Origin: Paenibacillus sonchi
GTDB lineage: Bacteria > Bacillota > Bacilli > Paenibacillales > Paenibacillaceae
NCBI RefSeq assembly: GCF_016772475.1
Contig: NZ_CP068595.1
Span: 2,294,001-2,358,000 of the forward strand
DNA length: 64,000 bases
Direction of reading: 5' to 3'
This document shows, piece after piece, positions 43,574 to 53,171 of the stretch. Made by a program: the position numbers and the translations under genes. The notes beneath the pieces are model-generated. The model searched no databases. It was not told the origin of the DNA and saw only the letters and a list, made by a program, of their open reading frames with translations. How positions within the stretch are numbered: position 1 is the first letter of the stretch; each line of letters opens with the position of its first letter.

Positions 43574-44320
43574 ATGGACTGGTTCAGCGATTTTTTTAGG
43601 AGTATAAGTGATAACTACGGGCACTTCTTCTCGTGGAGCGATATTGCAGGCACTCTCTCTGACCCTGTAAGCTGGGGAATCATTGGAAGTCTGGTGCTGC
43701 TGGAAGGCCTGCTCTCCGCAGACAATGCACTCGTACTGGCGGTTATGGTCAAGCATTTACCCAAAGAGCAGCAAAAGAAGGCGTTGTTCTACGGGATTCT
43801 GGGTGCGTATTTATTCAGATTCCTGGCTATTGGCCTCGGGACATTCCTGATTAAGTTTACGCTCGTTAAAGTTCTGGGTGCGCTCTATCTCTTCTACATC
43901 GCTTACAAAGGATTGTTTAAAGGCGGCGGCGAGGAAGACCACACAGAGAACAAAGGCACCTCTTTTTGGCGGACGGTGCTGATGGTGGAGTTAATGGATA
44001 TTGCCTTCAGTATTGACAGCGTGGTGGCCGCCTTCGGACTTAGCGATAAGGTCTGGGTACTTTTCCTGGGCGGTATACTCGGCGTATTGATGATGCGCGG
44101 TGTGGCCCAGCTGTTCCTGAAGCTCATTGCCAGATTCCCTGAACTGGAGCAGACGGCGTTTCTGCTGATCGCTATTATTGCCGGCAAGATGCTGGCTGGA
44201 GCCTTTGGCTATGAAATGTCCCATGTGGTGTTCTTCACTATTCTGATTGCGGTCTTTGTGGGAACAATCTTGTACAGCTCCGGCAAGAAAAAAGAGAGGC
44301 TAACCGTAAGGTTTAACTGA
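43574..44320 (+). CDS. terC: TerC-family integral membrane protein
   Basis: 248 residues with about seven helices. The two conserved acidic helices are LEGLLSADNALVLAVMVKHLP and MVELMDIAFSIDSVVAAFG, which in TerC/Alx/MeeF proteins are linked to manganese or other metal transport. KGGGEEDHTENKG forms a cytosolic loop. It starts 25 bp after terA. A hairpin of more than 40 bases follows at 44353-44395. Confidence 0.92.
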   Translation: MDWFSDFFRSISDNYGHFFSWSDIAGTLSDPVSWGIIGSLVLLEGLLSADNALVLAVMVKHLPKEQQKKALFYGILGAYLFRFLAIGLGTFLIKFTLVKVLGALYLFYIAYKGLFKGGGEEDHTENKGTSFWRTVLMVELMDIAFSIDSVVAAFGLSDKVWVLFLGGILGVLMMRGVAQLFLKLIARFPELEQTAFLLIAIIAGKMLAGAFGYEMSHVVFFTILIAVFVGTILYSSGKKKERLTVRFN

Positions 44321-44352
44321 AGCGGCAGTCCCGGTGCCAGTCGGAGTTTTAT

Positions 44353-44395
44353 AGGCAAAGGAGACGTCCACAGGGAAGGTGGATCTCCTCTGCCT
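44353..44395 (+). other. Long intercistronic hairpin between terC and the biosynthetic genes
   Basis: AGGCA/TGCCT, GGAGA/TCTCC and TCCAC/GTGGA form a stacked stem with no T run. GCCGTCC-CCGAGA-GGACGGC (about 44450-44469) is a second hairpin. The 230-bp gap divides the Ter proteins from the enzyme genes and could hold a promoter or processing site. Confidence 0.5.
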
Positions 44396-44550
44396 GGTAA
44401 TCGTATAGATAATAGCATGGCCTTTGCTTGTATTTGAGAAAGCCGGATGCCGTCCCCGAGAGGACGGCGCAGCCGGTTCTACTGCTCTCTATAAGGAGAG
44501 GTTATTCGTTTTTGCAGTGCTTCTTCGTGAACCGATAAGGGGGAAAGGCC

Positions 44551-45759
44551 TTGAGATACTTCGATTACCTGACCAAAGAACAAGAAATGTCCTTATTCTA
44601 CTCTCCGCCTGTCTCATTTAACCCTGCTACAGATAAGGAGCTCCTGGCGTATGCCGTTGGAGCGGCCCTATATATGCCGGCTACCCGTCCCAGTGTCGCT
44701 GAAGATATTTTGAAGCTTAAGTCTTCGGGATTGGTAACAGTAATCATGGATCTGGAGGATGCCATCGGCGACGGTGAAGTTGATTTTGCCGAGGAATCTA
44801 TTGTGAGACATCTTGCGTTCCTCTCGGCCTATGCTGACAATGAGCCGGATCTAAGGAATAGTCTCCCGCTGCTGTTTGTCCGTGTGCGCAATCCGGAGCA
44901 GCTGCAGCAGCTGATTTTCCGGCTGGGCACCTTAATTACCATGCTGACCGGCTTTGTATTTCCCAAATTCACCTTGGAGAACGGAGCGGAATACTTCGAG
45001 GCGATAGCGGATTATAACAGCTCCCGCAGCTATTCGGCTCCTGTGCTGTACGGCATGCCGATCCTGGAGAGTGCACCGGTCATCTACCGGGAAAGCCGGC
45101 TCGACACGCTGCTGGGCATCCGCGATTTGTTGAATGAATATCGTGAGTATGTACTGAATGTCCGCATCGGAGCGACGGATTTCTCCAGTCTGTTCGGGCT
45201 GCGGCGCAGTCCGGATATCAGCATTTATGATCTGACACCGATCCGTGACTGCATCTCCGATATTATCAATGTGTTCGGCCGGGTGGATGAGGGTTATGTC
45301 ATCTCGGGACCGGTATGGGAATATTTCGCTAATAAGGGACACCGGGTATTGCGTCCGCAGCTCCGGCAGACCCCTTTTGAGGACACCTATGGCAAGCAGG
45401 GCCGCGAAATCCGCAACCACTATATTACCAGCGCAATGGACGGGCTCTTCCGTGAGGTGCTTTTGGATAAGGAGAACGGGATTGTCGGCAAGACGATCAT
45501 TCATCCCTCCCACCTGAGACCTGTGCAGGCCATGTATACGGTGATGCATGAGGAATATGTGGACGCCTTAAGTATTGTCGGGAGCAATGACGGCAGCCGC
45601 GGTGTGTTCAAAAGCGAGTATTACAACAAGATGAATGAAATTAAGCCCCATTTGAACTGGGCGAAACGTGTCTTACTACGATCTCAAATATACGGGGTGT
45701 TACATGAACAACAGCATTTTGTCGGATTATTGCCCGAGAACGAATACACACACGTTTAA
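44551..45759 (+). CDS. C-C bond lyase, HpcH/citrate-lyase-beta-like, Ter-associated
   Basis: 402 residues, TTG start after AAGGGGGAAAGG. It has the TIM-barrel HpcH/CitE pattern: ALYMPATRPSVAEDI, VTVIMDLEDAIGDGE with the metal-site acids, LFVRVRNPEQL, FVFPKFTLENGAEYF, PILESAPVIYRE and GKTIIHPSHLRPVQAMY near the end. CitE relatives split or form C-C bonds of CoA or keto acids. In Ter-linked operons this family is the first enzyme of a proposed pathway to a nucleoside-like compound. The following gene overlaps its end by about 56 bp. Confidence 0.82.
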   Translation: MRYFDYLTKEQEMSLFYSPPVSFNPATDKELLAYAVGAALYMPATRPSVAEDILKLKSSGLVTVIMDLEDAIGDGEVDFAEESIVRHLAFLSAYADNEPDLRNSLPLLFVRVRNPEQLQQLIFRLGTLITMLTGFVFPKFTLENGAEYFEAIADYNSSRSYSAPVLYGMPILESAPVIYRESRLDTLLGIRDLLNEYREYVLNVRIGATDFSSLFGLRRSPDISIYDLTPIRDCISDIINVFGRVDEGYVISGPVWEYFANKGHRVLRPQLRQTPFEDTYGKQGREIRNHYITSAMDGLFREVLLDKENGIVGKTIIHPSHLRPVQAMYTVMHEEYVDALSIVGSNDGSRGVFKSEYYNKMNEIKPHLNWAKRVLLRSQIYGVLHEQQHFVGLLPENEYTHV

Positions 45760-47131
45760 TATTGTTGAGAACCTGCAGGTTACGGTTACTGAAACCTCCA
45801 ACCCTTTTCATATTCCGGTCCATGCCTTGTTCGCGATGGCGGCACGGATTAACAAGAAACGCTCATTTCTTTTTGTCAGCAAAGTGCTCGGGAAGCACAT
45901 CCCTGTCCATCCGTATACTCCGCTGCTCAGCGGTGCCGCGCTGGCACTGCTGCTCTATCAAGAGATGGGCGGAGAGGCAGCGGACGGCGGGCGGATGGAC
46001 AAGCTGCTAAATCAAGCCGTTCACGGACTGATTCATCCGGAGCATGCAGAGGCGGCTTACCGTGATCTGCTGGGTGCCCGGCTGGTGCTCCCGGAGCGTG
46101 TTCTGTTCATCGGTTTTGCCGAGACGGCAACGGCCCTGGGCCACAGCATGTACCACATGTTTGCCAAGGATGCATCCTATATTCATACTACCCGTGAAGA
46201 CATACCGGAGCTTGTATCGGTGGTCAGCTTTGAAGAAGAGCATTCGCATGCGGTTGATCATTTATGCTATGCCCTGAATGCTGAGCTGCTGTCCGGGGAA
46301 GAGCCTGTTGTATTGGTAGATGATGAAATTACTACCGGCAATACAGCGATCAATACCATTCGTGACATCCAGTCCAAGTTCCCGCGCAAGGAATATGTGG
46401 TTGCCTCCCTTCTCGATTGGCGCAGCAGCGCCAACATTCAGGCGTACCGTGATCTGGAGCAGGAGCTGGGTATCCGCATCAGGGCTTTAAGTCTGCTGCA
46501 GGGGACAATTGAAGTAAAAGGCACGCCTCAGCTGAGCCTGGTGGAGACTGGGGGAAAGCCTTCCATTGCCGTTGAAGCCCCGGTGATCCTCACCTATGTG
46601 CAGGATGGCCTGGAACGGCTGAATGTGACCTCCGCTGATTCCTCTGGGGAGATCAACCCGTCACCCTATCTGAAGCATAGCGGACGGTTCGGGTTAGAGT
46701 CGCAGGATAACAAGCAATTGGATCAAGGGATTGCACAGGCGGCTGCACAGCTTCGCGGGCTGCGTGAAGGGCGAACAGCACTCGTCCTTGGAGTCGGCGA
46801 GTTCATGTATCTGCCGATGAGAATTGCGGCGGAGATGGGCGAAGGGGTCAGGTACCAGTCCTCCACCCGCAGCCCGATCCATCCCGATCGGCGTTCGGAT
46901 TACGGCGTCCACTGCGCGGCTGCCTATCCGTCAGCAGTGGACCCGGGGATTACCAATTATATCTACAATGTCGAACCCGGCCAGTATGATGAGATTTTTG
47001 TGCTTCTTGAGCGTGACGTGCCCCGCCGGAGGATTGAACCGATGACGGACATTCTGAAACGGCTGGCGGGGAGCAAGGTGCATCTCGTCGTCCTGGCCTC
47101 TGATTCGGAAGAGGGAGGGTTGACCGGATGA
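45704..47131 (+). CDS. Phosphoribosyltransferase with TRSP domain (PRTase_2-TRSP)
   Basis: 475 residues. The ATG at 45704 lies within the lyase gene in another frame; a GTG at 45668 is an alternative without a site. The PRPP loop is VVLVDDEITTGNTAINTI (about residue 205), typical of type I phosphoribosyltransferases. The C-terminal domain includes YQSSTRSPIHPDRRSDYG, the motif that gives the TRSP domain its name. It is predicted to attach phosphoribose to an unknown base-like acceptor. It overlaps the next gene by four bases. Confidence 0.8.
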   Translation: MNNSILSDYCPRTNTHTFNIVENLQVTVTETSNPFHIPVHALFAMAARINKKRSFLFVSKVLGKHIPVHPYTPLLSGAALALLLYQEMGGEAADGGRMDKLLNQAVHGLIHPEHAEAAYRDLLGARLVLPERVLFIGFAETATALGHSMYHMFAKDASYIHTTREDIPELVSVVSFEEEHSHAVDHLCYALNAELLSGEEPVVLVDDEITTGNTAINTIRDIQSKFPRKEYVVASLLDWRSSANIQAYRDLEQELGIRIRALSLLQGTIEVKGTPQLSLVETGGKPSIAVEAPVILTYVQDGLERLNVTSADSSGEINPSPYLKHSGRFGLESQDNKQLDQGIAQAAAQLRGLREGRTALVLGVGEFMYLPMRIAAEMGEGVRYQSSTRSPIHPDRRSDYGVHCAAAYPSAVDPGITNYIYNVEPGQYDEIFVLLERDVPRRRIEPMTDILKRLAGSKVHLVVLASDSEEGGLTG

Positions 47132-48281
47132 AGGGAACAGATCTGGATAACATCATGAATAAAAAAATTGCCCCGCCTGTGGCGCTTGGCAGCTATCCCC
47201 CGTCTGATGTTACGTTTTTGCTTAAGGATCTCAGTGATGTGCATTTGGAGCGCGGGACCACAGAGCGGGAAGCAGCCATCCAGTCCGGTGTGCATTATTC
47301 TGAAATGCTTCCTGTTGAATATCAGCCGACCGCGCAGTATGTTGAGCTGTTCCATGAGACGCTTCAGCAATCGGCGGAGAAGGTGGCACTGGAAGTCGCT
47401 ATTGTCTCCGAAATGATTGTGGCTCAGCGGGGGACCGAGAGTACAGTGCTTGTATCCCTGGCAAGAGCGGGCACTCCCATTGGTGTTCTGATTAAACGTT
47501 ATATCTCTGAACGTTACGGGGTGGAGCTGCCTCATTACAGCATATCGATTATCCGGGGCAAAGGCATCGATGAGAACGCTATCCTTTATATACTGCAGCA
47601 GCATGGAACGGATGCGAAGCTGCAATTTATCGACGGCTGGACAGGCAAAGGAGCTATCCGTCGGGTATTAATTGAAGCTTGCCGCAACATGTATAAGAAA
47701 TATGGAATTGTGCTTAGCGATGATCTGGCAGTGCTTGCCGATCCGGGTCGTTGCTCGGGTACCTTTGGCACCCGGGAAGATTATCTGATTCCGAGCGCGT
47801 GTTTGAACTCCACCGTGTCCGGCCTGATGAGCCGCACCGTTCTGCGGGACGACCTCGTCGGGCCTGATGAATTCCATGGGGCAAAGTTCTACAGGAAGTG
47901 GCTGGAAGCAGACCTCTCCAATGTGTTTATCGATGCCATTACACCGTATTATCCTTCAGTCAGTGAAGAGGCTGTGGCTATCGCTGCGGGAATGCTGGTC
48001 TCTCCCCTGAGATTACCTGGCAGGGCCTGCGTGATATTCAGAAGATTCAGGAAACGTTCGGCATAGCGGATATTAATCTGGTGAAGCCCGGGGTCGGCGA
48101 GACCACCCGCGTGCTGCTCCGCAGAGTACCCTGGAAAATTCTTGTCGATACTATGGATAATCCGAATCTGCGCCATATTCTACTGCTGGCGGAGGACCGT
48201 GGCGTTCCGGTGGAGGTTTTCCCTGGCCTTACGTATTCCTGCTGCGGGATTATCAAGCCGCTGAAGGGAGGGGGCGAATGA
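47128..48281 (+). CDS. PRTase_1 (StiP-like) with PELOTA-like C-terminal domain, one frameshift
   Basis: Two frames meet at the four-C run 48004-48007. One more C gives VSPPEITWQGLRDIQKIQETFG and a ~384-residue protein. The N-terminal part has LVSLARAGTPIGVLIKRYI, YSISIIRGKGID and IDGWTGKGAI, a second phosphoribosyltransferase-like fold of the group once called cysteine protease StiP. The C-terminal part, GVGETTRVLLRRVPWKI and VEVFPGLTYSCCGIIK, looks like the PELOTA RNA-binding domain found in these proteins. Stop and next start overlap (ATGA). Confidence 0.75.
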
Positions 48282-49111
48282 TCTATGCCAGCGATTTGGA
48301 CCGGACACTGATCTACTCTCCCGGTGCACTTGGTATTCCCGAGGATTCTCCGGGCCTTGTTCCGGCGGAGGTTATCGACGGGAAGACGGCCTCCTATATT
48401 TCACAGCATGCCCTGGAGCTTCTTAAGGAACTTGCAGCCAAAATTATTTTTATGCCGGTAACTACACGTACCGTGGCACAGTACAGGAGAATTAATCTGT
48501 TCCAGGAGACAGTCATTCCGGATTACGCAGTTACGAGCAATGGCGGAAATATACTGGTGAATGGAGTAGTGGATCAGGAGTGGCGGGCTTCTATAGGCAG
48601 ACTGGTGGAACGGGGCTCTGCTCCGGCTGAGGAAGCCGGGAGACTGGTGCGGTCGGTGGTCCGGACCGAATGGATTATCAGTGAGCGGTATTGCGACGGG
48701 CTGTTCTACACGTTTGTTGTTCATCGTGATTTGCTGCCTATGGATGAAATTACACGGATGGCAGAGCAGCTGAACGGATGGGGATGGAAGGTTTCACTTC
48801 AAGGCCGCAAGCTGTATGTGGTTCCGGAGGCGGTTAATAAAAGCGATGCAATCCTCCATGTGCGGCGCACAGTCGATTCCGGGCCAATGGTTGCGTCAGG
48901 CGACTCTCTGCTGGACAAGAGTCTGCTGGCAAGCGCCGATTACGCGATCGCTCCTTGCCATGGAGAAATATTTGCCGAACAGCAGGCAGGTCTAGTAAAA
49001 TTAGCGTATCCCTTTACGAAGCAGGCCGGTGTATTGGCCGGGGATGAGATTATGGAATATGTACAGAGGGTGTATAATAATTTGGCAGCACTAGGAGTTG
49101 GGCCACAATGA
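48278..49111 (+). CDS. HAD-family phosphatase, Ter-associated
   Basis: 277 residues. HAD motifs: ASDLDRTLIYS at the N-terminus (nucleophile Asp6 and Asp8), the Thr in MPVTTRTVAQY, Lys in VPEAVNKSDAI and VASGDSLLDKSLL at about 205. It resembles sucrose- and trehalose-phosphate phosphatases in size and cap. In this operon it probably removes the phosphate after phosphoribosyl transfer. It overlaps both neighbours by four bases. Confidence 0.8.
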   Translation: MIYASDLDRTLIYSPGALGIPEDSPGLVPAEVIDGKTASYISQHALELLKELAAKIIFMPVTTRTVAQYRRINLFQETVIPDYAVTSNGGNILVNGVVDQEWRASIGRLVERGSAPAEEAGRLVRSVVRTEWIISERYCDGLFYTFVVHRDLLPMDEITRMAEQLNGWGWKVSLQGRKLYVVPEAVNKSDAILHVRRTVDSGPMVASGDSLLDKSLLASADYAIAPCHGEIFAEQQAGLVKLAYPFTKQAGVLAGDEIMEYVQRVYNNLAALGVGPQ

Positions 49112-50180
49112 AAAAGGTAAACATCTATTTTAACCGCTGGTTTTCCGTGGCTTTTCATTATATGAACCTCATCCGCAATAACGAGGATGGCATCCCTGTT
49201 CAAATCTTTGCCACCCATCCGGATATCCGGCATATGTCGCTGCAGGGCGCTGATGTTGCCGGAACGGAGCCTGAGCTTGAAGGAATTGAATATGTGCAAT
49301 TCTGTGTAGACTTCTGCCGCAGCAATGAGATCGATATTTTTATCCCTCATCTGCACATGCTGGATATTGCCTTACATGTCTCTATGTTTGACGCCGTAGG
49401 CACGAAAGTGCTGGTCTGCCGTGATCTGGACCTGCTGGAGAAGATTATGGACAAGGGCAAGTTCTATGAGAGTGTCCAAGAAACCGGAATCATGACGATC
49501 CCGGATTACCATGTGGTCAGCACAGCGGAGCAATTCCAGGCGGCTTACGAGGATCTTGCAGCCCGGGGACATCAGGTCTGCTTCAAGCCGACCGAAACCG
49601 AAGGCGGGCTGGGCTTCCGTATTATTAATAATGACCGCAATCCATTGCAGGATCTTTTCGGCCATGTTACGCCGTACATATCTTTTGAGGAAGCCCGCCG
49701 CATACTCTCCAGTGTGGATTCTTTTCCGAATCTGATGGTGATGGAGCTTCTCGAAGGCTTTGAGTACAGCATTGATTGCCTGGCCGACGAGAACGGCAGA
49801 CTGCTGGCGGCGGTGCCGCGCCGCAAGGCGGGCGGGCGCCTGCGGCTGATGGAGCATATCCCGGAGCTGGAGGATATCGCTTCCCGGGTGGCCGAGGTTT
49901 ACCGCATTCCCTTCAATTTCAATATCCAAATGAAATACAGCGGCGGGGTTCCGAAGCTGCTGGAGATTAATCCCCGGATGTCCGGGGACTGCATATCTCC
50001 TGCCTGTCCGGAATTAATTTCCCTTATCTGGCGGTCAAAAGCGCGCTGGGCGGCGAGGTGCAGCCAGCGGAATTCGCCGGCAATGTGCTGGCCAGCCATG
50101 TTGAGCAGCCGCTGATTATGAGAATAGACGGCGAGTCCGTGGTCACGGATGCCGTGAACCTGAGCGGCAGCAGTTCATAG
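49108..50180 (+). CDS. ATP-grasp carboxylate-amine ligase-like protein, one frameshift
   Basis: The frame from 49108 runs to about 49987, where the bases GGGGACTGC need one more base. The shifted frame then encodes SCLSGINFPYLAVKSALGG and ends at 50180, giving ~357 residues. ATP-grasp features are CFKPTETEGGLGFRII, LMVMELLEGFEYSIDCLADENG, and the metal-binding KLLEINPRMSGD. Such enzymes join a carboxylate and an amine using ATP. As the last enzyme of the overlapping set it may add an amino acid to the metabolite. Confidence 0.75.
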
Positions 50181-50195
50181 GCCCGCTCACAAGAG

Positions 50196-50906
50196 GTGAG
50201 AACAATTCATTTGAAATGGAAAGTATTGTTGTACGCTGGAGCCGGTTATGTAGTTGCTTTGGTGACGAGCGCTTTTGTACCCGAGCTAATCTCTCTGCTG
50301 CTGCCGGTGGCCGGTGCTGGTGCAGCGGTGATCGGCGGGGGGCGGAACCGCATCAATCTGCCGGCAGAGGTGCTTCCTGCCGGCCAGGAGCAGGAAGCAC
50401 CCGCCCTGTCTCCCGCAGCGGGCAGCCCGGAGCGGGGCGGTTCCGCAAGCGGAGCCGCTGCTGCCGGAGGACAGGCTCCCGCCGGGCAGGGAAGCGCTGA
50501 GGTCAGCGCGGAGTTCGCTCCGGTAGTGGAGTATTTGAGCATTTTGGAGGATATGATCATCTCCGAAGGGCAGAAGGATACGCTCGACAATGAGATTGTC
50601 GAGAAGTCGCTGGCGCTGTTCGCCAGGCTCCAGCGCGTAATTCCGCTGCTGCAGGAGCTGAGCAACGGCGAGATTAACCATACGGTCCGCAGGCTGGTGC
50701 TTAAGGATCTTAATGGTGTGATCAATCCGTTTCTGCGCCTGGGCGGAGAAGCCAAAACAAGAAACCGGAGAATGCTGCTGAACGGCCTGCGGGATGTTGA
50801 TTCCAAGATATCGGAAATCGCCTCAACGATCGAGCATAAAGACCTGATGGAACTTCAGACCAAGGCGGAACTGATTCATCAGCGGTACAGCAGTTCCGAA
50901 TTATAG
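50196..50906 (+). CDS. XpaC-like membrane-anchored helical protein
   Basis: 236 residues if begun at GTG 50196; TTG 50211, eleven bases after AGAGGTGAG, may be the true start. One or two N-terminal helices (LLYAGAGYVVALVTSAF, ISLLLPVAGAGAAVIGG), an Ala/Gly/Pro linker, then a helical domain from residue ~105 (YLSILEDMIISEGQKDTLDNEIVEKSL). XpaC-type proteins are regularly encoded before telA, as here (15 bp gap). The name comes from an indolyl-phosphate phenotype and gives no firm function. Confidence 0.65.
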   Translation: MRTIHLKWKVLLYAGAGYVVALVTSAFVPELISLLLPVAGAGAAVIGGGRNRINLPAEVLPAGQEQEAPALSPAAGSPERGGSASGAAAAGGQAPAGQGSAEVSAEFAPVVEYLSILEDMIISEGQKDTLDNEIVEKSLALFARLQRVIPLLQELSNGEINHTVRRLVLKDLNGVINPFLRLGGEAKTRNRRMLLNGLRDVDSKISEIASTIEHKDLMELQTKAELIHQRYSSSEL

Positions 50907-50920
50907 GAGGAGGGAAACCC

Positions 50921-52021
50921 ATGTCCACGCAGTTGATTGAGCTCAAAAAAGAAGATGAGCAGAAGGTTGTTGAAGAAGCCTCGCAGCTGATCGAGAAGGT
51001 CGCCAAAACGGATACCGTTGCCCTGGATTCCTTGATGGATGATATCGGCAAGCTGGGAGTGAAGACGCAGGAGAAGGCAGGGCAAACCCTGAAGCTGCTG
51101 GACCGCCCGGTGAATGATCTGATGTCCGGCAAACGGGTGGAAGTGCCGAACATGATTATGAAGCTGCGCAATGAGTGCGAGACGCTTCAGCAGAGCAAGA
51201 ACGTCAGCTTTTTTGGCAAAATGCTGCGCAAGAGCCCGCTCAAGAATTATGTATACAAGTATCAGTCGGTCCGCACCAACATCGATGCCATCGTAACGGG
51301 GCTGCGTGACGGCCGGGATACACTGGAAGAAAGCATCGTCAATATGCGGCAGCTCAAACGCACCTCCATGGAGGAGATTTACAACCTGCAGACCAAAATC
51401 GCCTTCGGCAACAAGCTGAAGGAGCTGTTCGAGGTTGAAATCGCCAAGCCGGAGAATGAGTTCCGCAAGGCGTACCTGGAGCGCGGCCTGCGCAAGGTAA
51501 TGGTCCGTATCCAGTCCATGACGGAAATGATTCTCCTCTACAACCAGGCGATTGCCGCTACGGATATCATCAATGACAACAACGACAAGCTGATCGATTC
51601 CGTAAACAACGCGATTGATAAGACTTCGAACCTGATTACCGTCTCGGCGATGATTGCCATGTCCCTGGCGGATCAGGAGAATGTCATCTCTGCGGTGGAA
51701 GCGACAAATAAGACCATCGAGGATCAATTCAAGGAAAATGCGCGTCTGCTGCGTACCACTACGGAGAAAACGACGGAGCTGCTCTCCAAGCCTTCTATGT
51801 CGCTTGAGGCGGTTAATCAGGCCATTGGCGATCTCTTGAGCGCCCTGGATACTTCCGAACAGTCCAACCGCCGGATTATTGAGAGCTGCCAGGATTATAC
51901 GTCCAAAATGACAGCCATCAACACGCAGCTGAACAACCGCCTCGGGCTCAATGAAACCTCGCAGCCGCAGGCCTTGAAGCAGGCCGGCAGCGACAGCGAG
52001 CTTAGCAGCTTCCTGAATTAA
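50921..52021 (+). CDS. telA: TelA-family toxic-anion resistance protein
   Basis: 366 residues, almost all helical coiled coil, no membrane segment. ATG after TAGGAGGAGGG. Characteristic blocks are VEVPNMIMKLRNECETLQQ, GKMLRKSPLKNYVYKYQSV and NDNNDKLIDSVNNAIDKTSN. TelA and its Bacillus relatives YceH and YaaN are linked to tellurite and cell-wall-antibiotic tolerance. It ends the Ter/Tel gene block, mirroring the yceCDEFGH order of Bacillus subtilis in an expanded form. Confidence 0.9.
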   Translation: MSTQLIELKKEDEQKVVEEASQLIEKVAKTDTVALDSLMDDIGKLGVKTQEKAGQTLKLLDRPVNDLMSGKRVEVPNMIMKLRNECETLQQSKNVSFFGKMLRKSPLKNYVYKYQSVRTNIDAIVTGLRDGRDTLEESIVNMRQLKRTSMEEIYNLQTKIAFGNKLKELFEVEIAKPENEFRKAYLERGLRKVMVRIQSMTEMILLYNQAIAATDIINDNNDKLIDSVNNAIDKTSNLITVSAMIAMSLADQENVISAVEATNKTIEDQFKENARLLRTTTEKTTELLSKPSMSLEAVNQAIGDLLSALDTSEQSNRRIIESCQDYTSKMTAINTQLNNRLGLNETSQPQALKQAGSDSELSSFLN

Positions 52022-52107
52022 GAATCCGGCCTTCCCACTCATAATCCCCTGGTCCTCCACATAAGTTGTCACTGAGACGGCATATGGAGGAAGTGAGGAT
52101 AAGCGGG

Positions 52108-52206
52108 ATGATTCTGGGGTGTTTGGTACTGGTGCTTATCGTCGTAGCCAGCAGTGAGAAGGCAGAAGCGATTGTCAAGCTGAACGATCCGGGCAATGAC
52201 AGCTGA
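52108..52206 (+). CDS. Small single-helix membrane peptide after telA
   Basis: 32 residues from ATG 52108 (40 from ATG 52084), with GGAGGAAGTGAGG upstream of the former. MILGCLVLVLIVVASS is a hydrophobic helix, followed by a charged tail EKAEAIVKLNDPGNDS. Good start site but no known family. Confidence 0.4.
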   Translation: MILGCLVLVLIVVASSEKAEAIVKLNDPGNDS

Positions 52207-52355
52207 ATCGGCAAGGGCGGGGTTCTCCAGTGAAATCTCCACAATTTTTAGGCAGTCCGTGGTTCAAGCAATTTCCAGCGGTTTATTGGGTATAATAACC
52301 CGGAGGCTGCACTTAGCCTCACACCGCTGAAAATATGAGCTGAATCGGAGGTCAC

Positions 52356-53162
52356 ATGGAGAACGAGGCACTGCTGCAGGTTGAGAAATTAGCTCTAAAG
52401 AAACAGAAGATCTATCAGCAAAGTATTTTCCGTTACATCGCCCGGGCAATGCTGGCCAGTATGTTTATTGGATTCGGCGTCATTGTAGCGTTTAAGACCG
52501 GCAATTTCTTCTACATGGAGCATTCACCGATGACGTATCCGATGGCTGCCATTACGTTCGGCGCAGCCATCATTTTGATCTCGTACGGTGGAGGCGATTT
52601 GTTCACCGGAGATACCTTTTATTACACATATGCCGCCTTAAGACGCAAGCTGCAGTGGACCGAGGTGGTGCGGATGTGGGTCATCAGCTACATCGGCAAT
52701 ATTCTCGGGGCCACAGCCTTTGCGCTGCTGATTTTTTTAACAGGATTGTTCTATGACTCCAGTGTGAACGGATTCCTGTTGAACGTGGTGGCCCACAAGA
52801 TGGAAGCCCCGGCAATGCAGCTGTTCTTCCGCGCGATTCTGTGTAATTGGCTGGTATGTCTGGCCTTTTTTGTTCCAATGTCGATGAAAAGCGATGGAGC
52901 CAAAATGTTCGCCATGGTTCTGTTCGTCTTCTGCTTTTTTATTTCCGGTTATGAGCACAGTATCGCCAATATGTGTACGTTTGCGATTGCCCTCGTGCTG
53001 GATCATCCCGGTACGATATCCTGGGGCGGTGTGGTGCACAATCTGGTGCCAGTCACGCTCGGGAATCTGATCGGTGGAGGCGTGCTGATGGGTGTGATGT
53101 ATTATTATGTGAACAAGCCCTTTCTGGATGAGCGGCATGACGAACCCAAGGATACGCATTAA
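52356..53162 (+). CDS. Formate/nitrite transporter (FNT) family channel
   Basis: 268 residues with six predicted helices. GGGDLFTGDTFYYTYA carries the LFTG omega loop, and the SGYEHSIANMCTF segment carries the central His of the pore. The order matches FocA/NirC pentameric anion channels, which move formate, nitrite, hydrosulfide or acetate. It converges with the acetone-pathway operon, and the two share a terminator. No formate dehydrogenase or nitrite reductase gene is near, so the anion is open. Confidence 0.87.
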   Translation: MENEALLQVEKLALKKQKIYQQSIFRYIARAMLASMFIGFGVIVAFKTGNFFYMEHSPMTYPMAAITFGAAIILISYGGGDLFTGDTFYYTYAALRRKLQWTEVVRMWVISYIGNILGATAFALLIFLTGLFYDSSVNGFLLNVVAHKMEAPAMQLFFRAILCNWLVCLAFFVPMSMKSDGAKMFAMVLFVFCFFISGYEHSIANMCTFAIALVLDHPGTISWGGVVHNLVPVTLGNLIGGGVLMGVMYYYVNKPFLDERHDEPKDTH

Positions 53163-53171
53163 ACCGAAGAC

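Noticed and set aside
43549..44550. yybP-ykoY manganese riboswitch near terC
   Set aside because: Looked for because TerC genes often carry it; the 25-bp gap before terC is too short, and the hairpins after it do not show the conserved loops.
50879..52072. 397-codon open frame antisense to telA
   Set aside because: Mirror of a strongly biased coiled-coil gene; no start site or domain.
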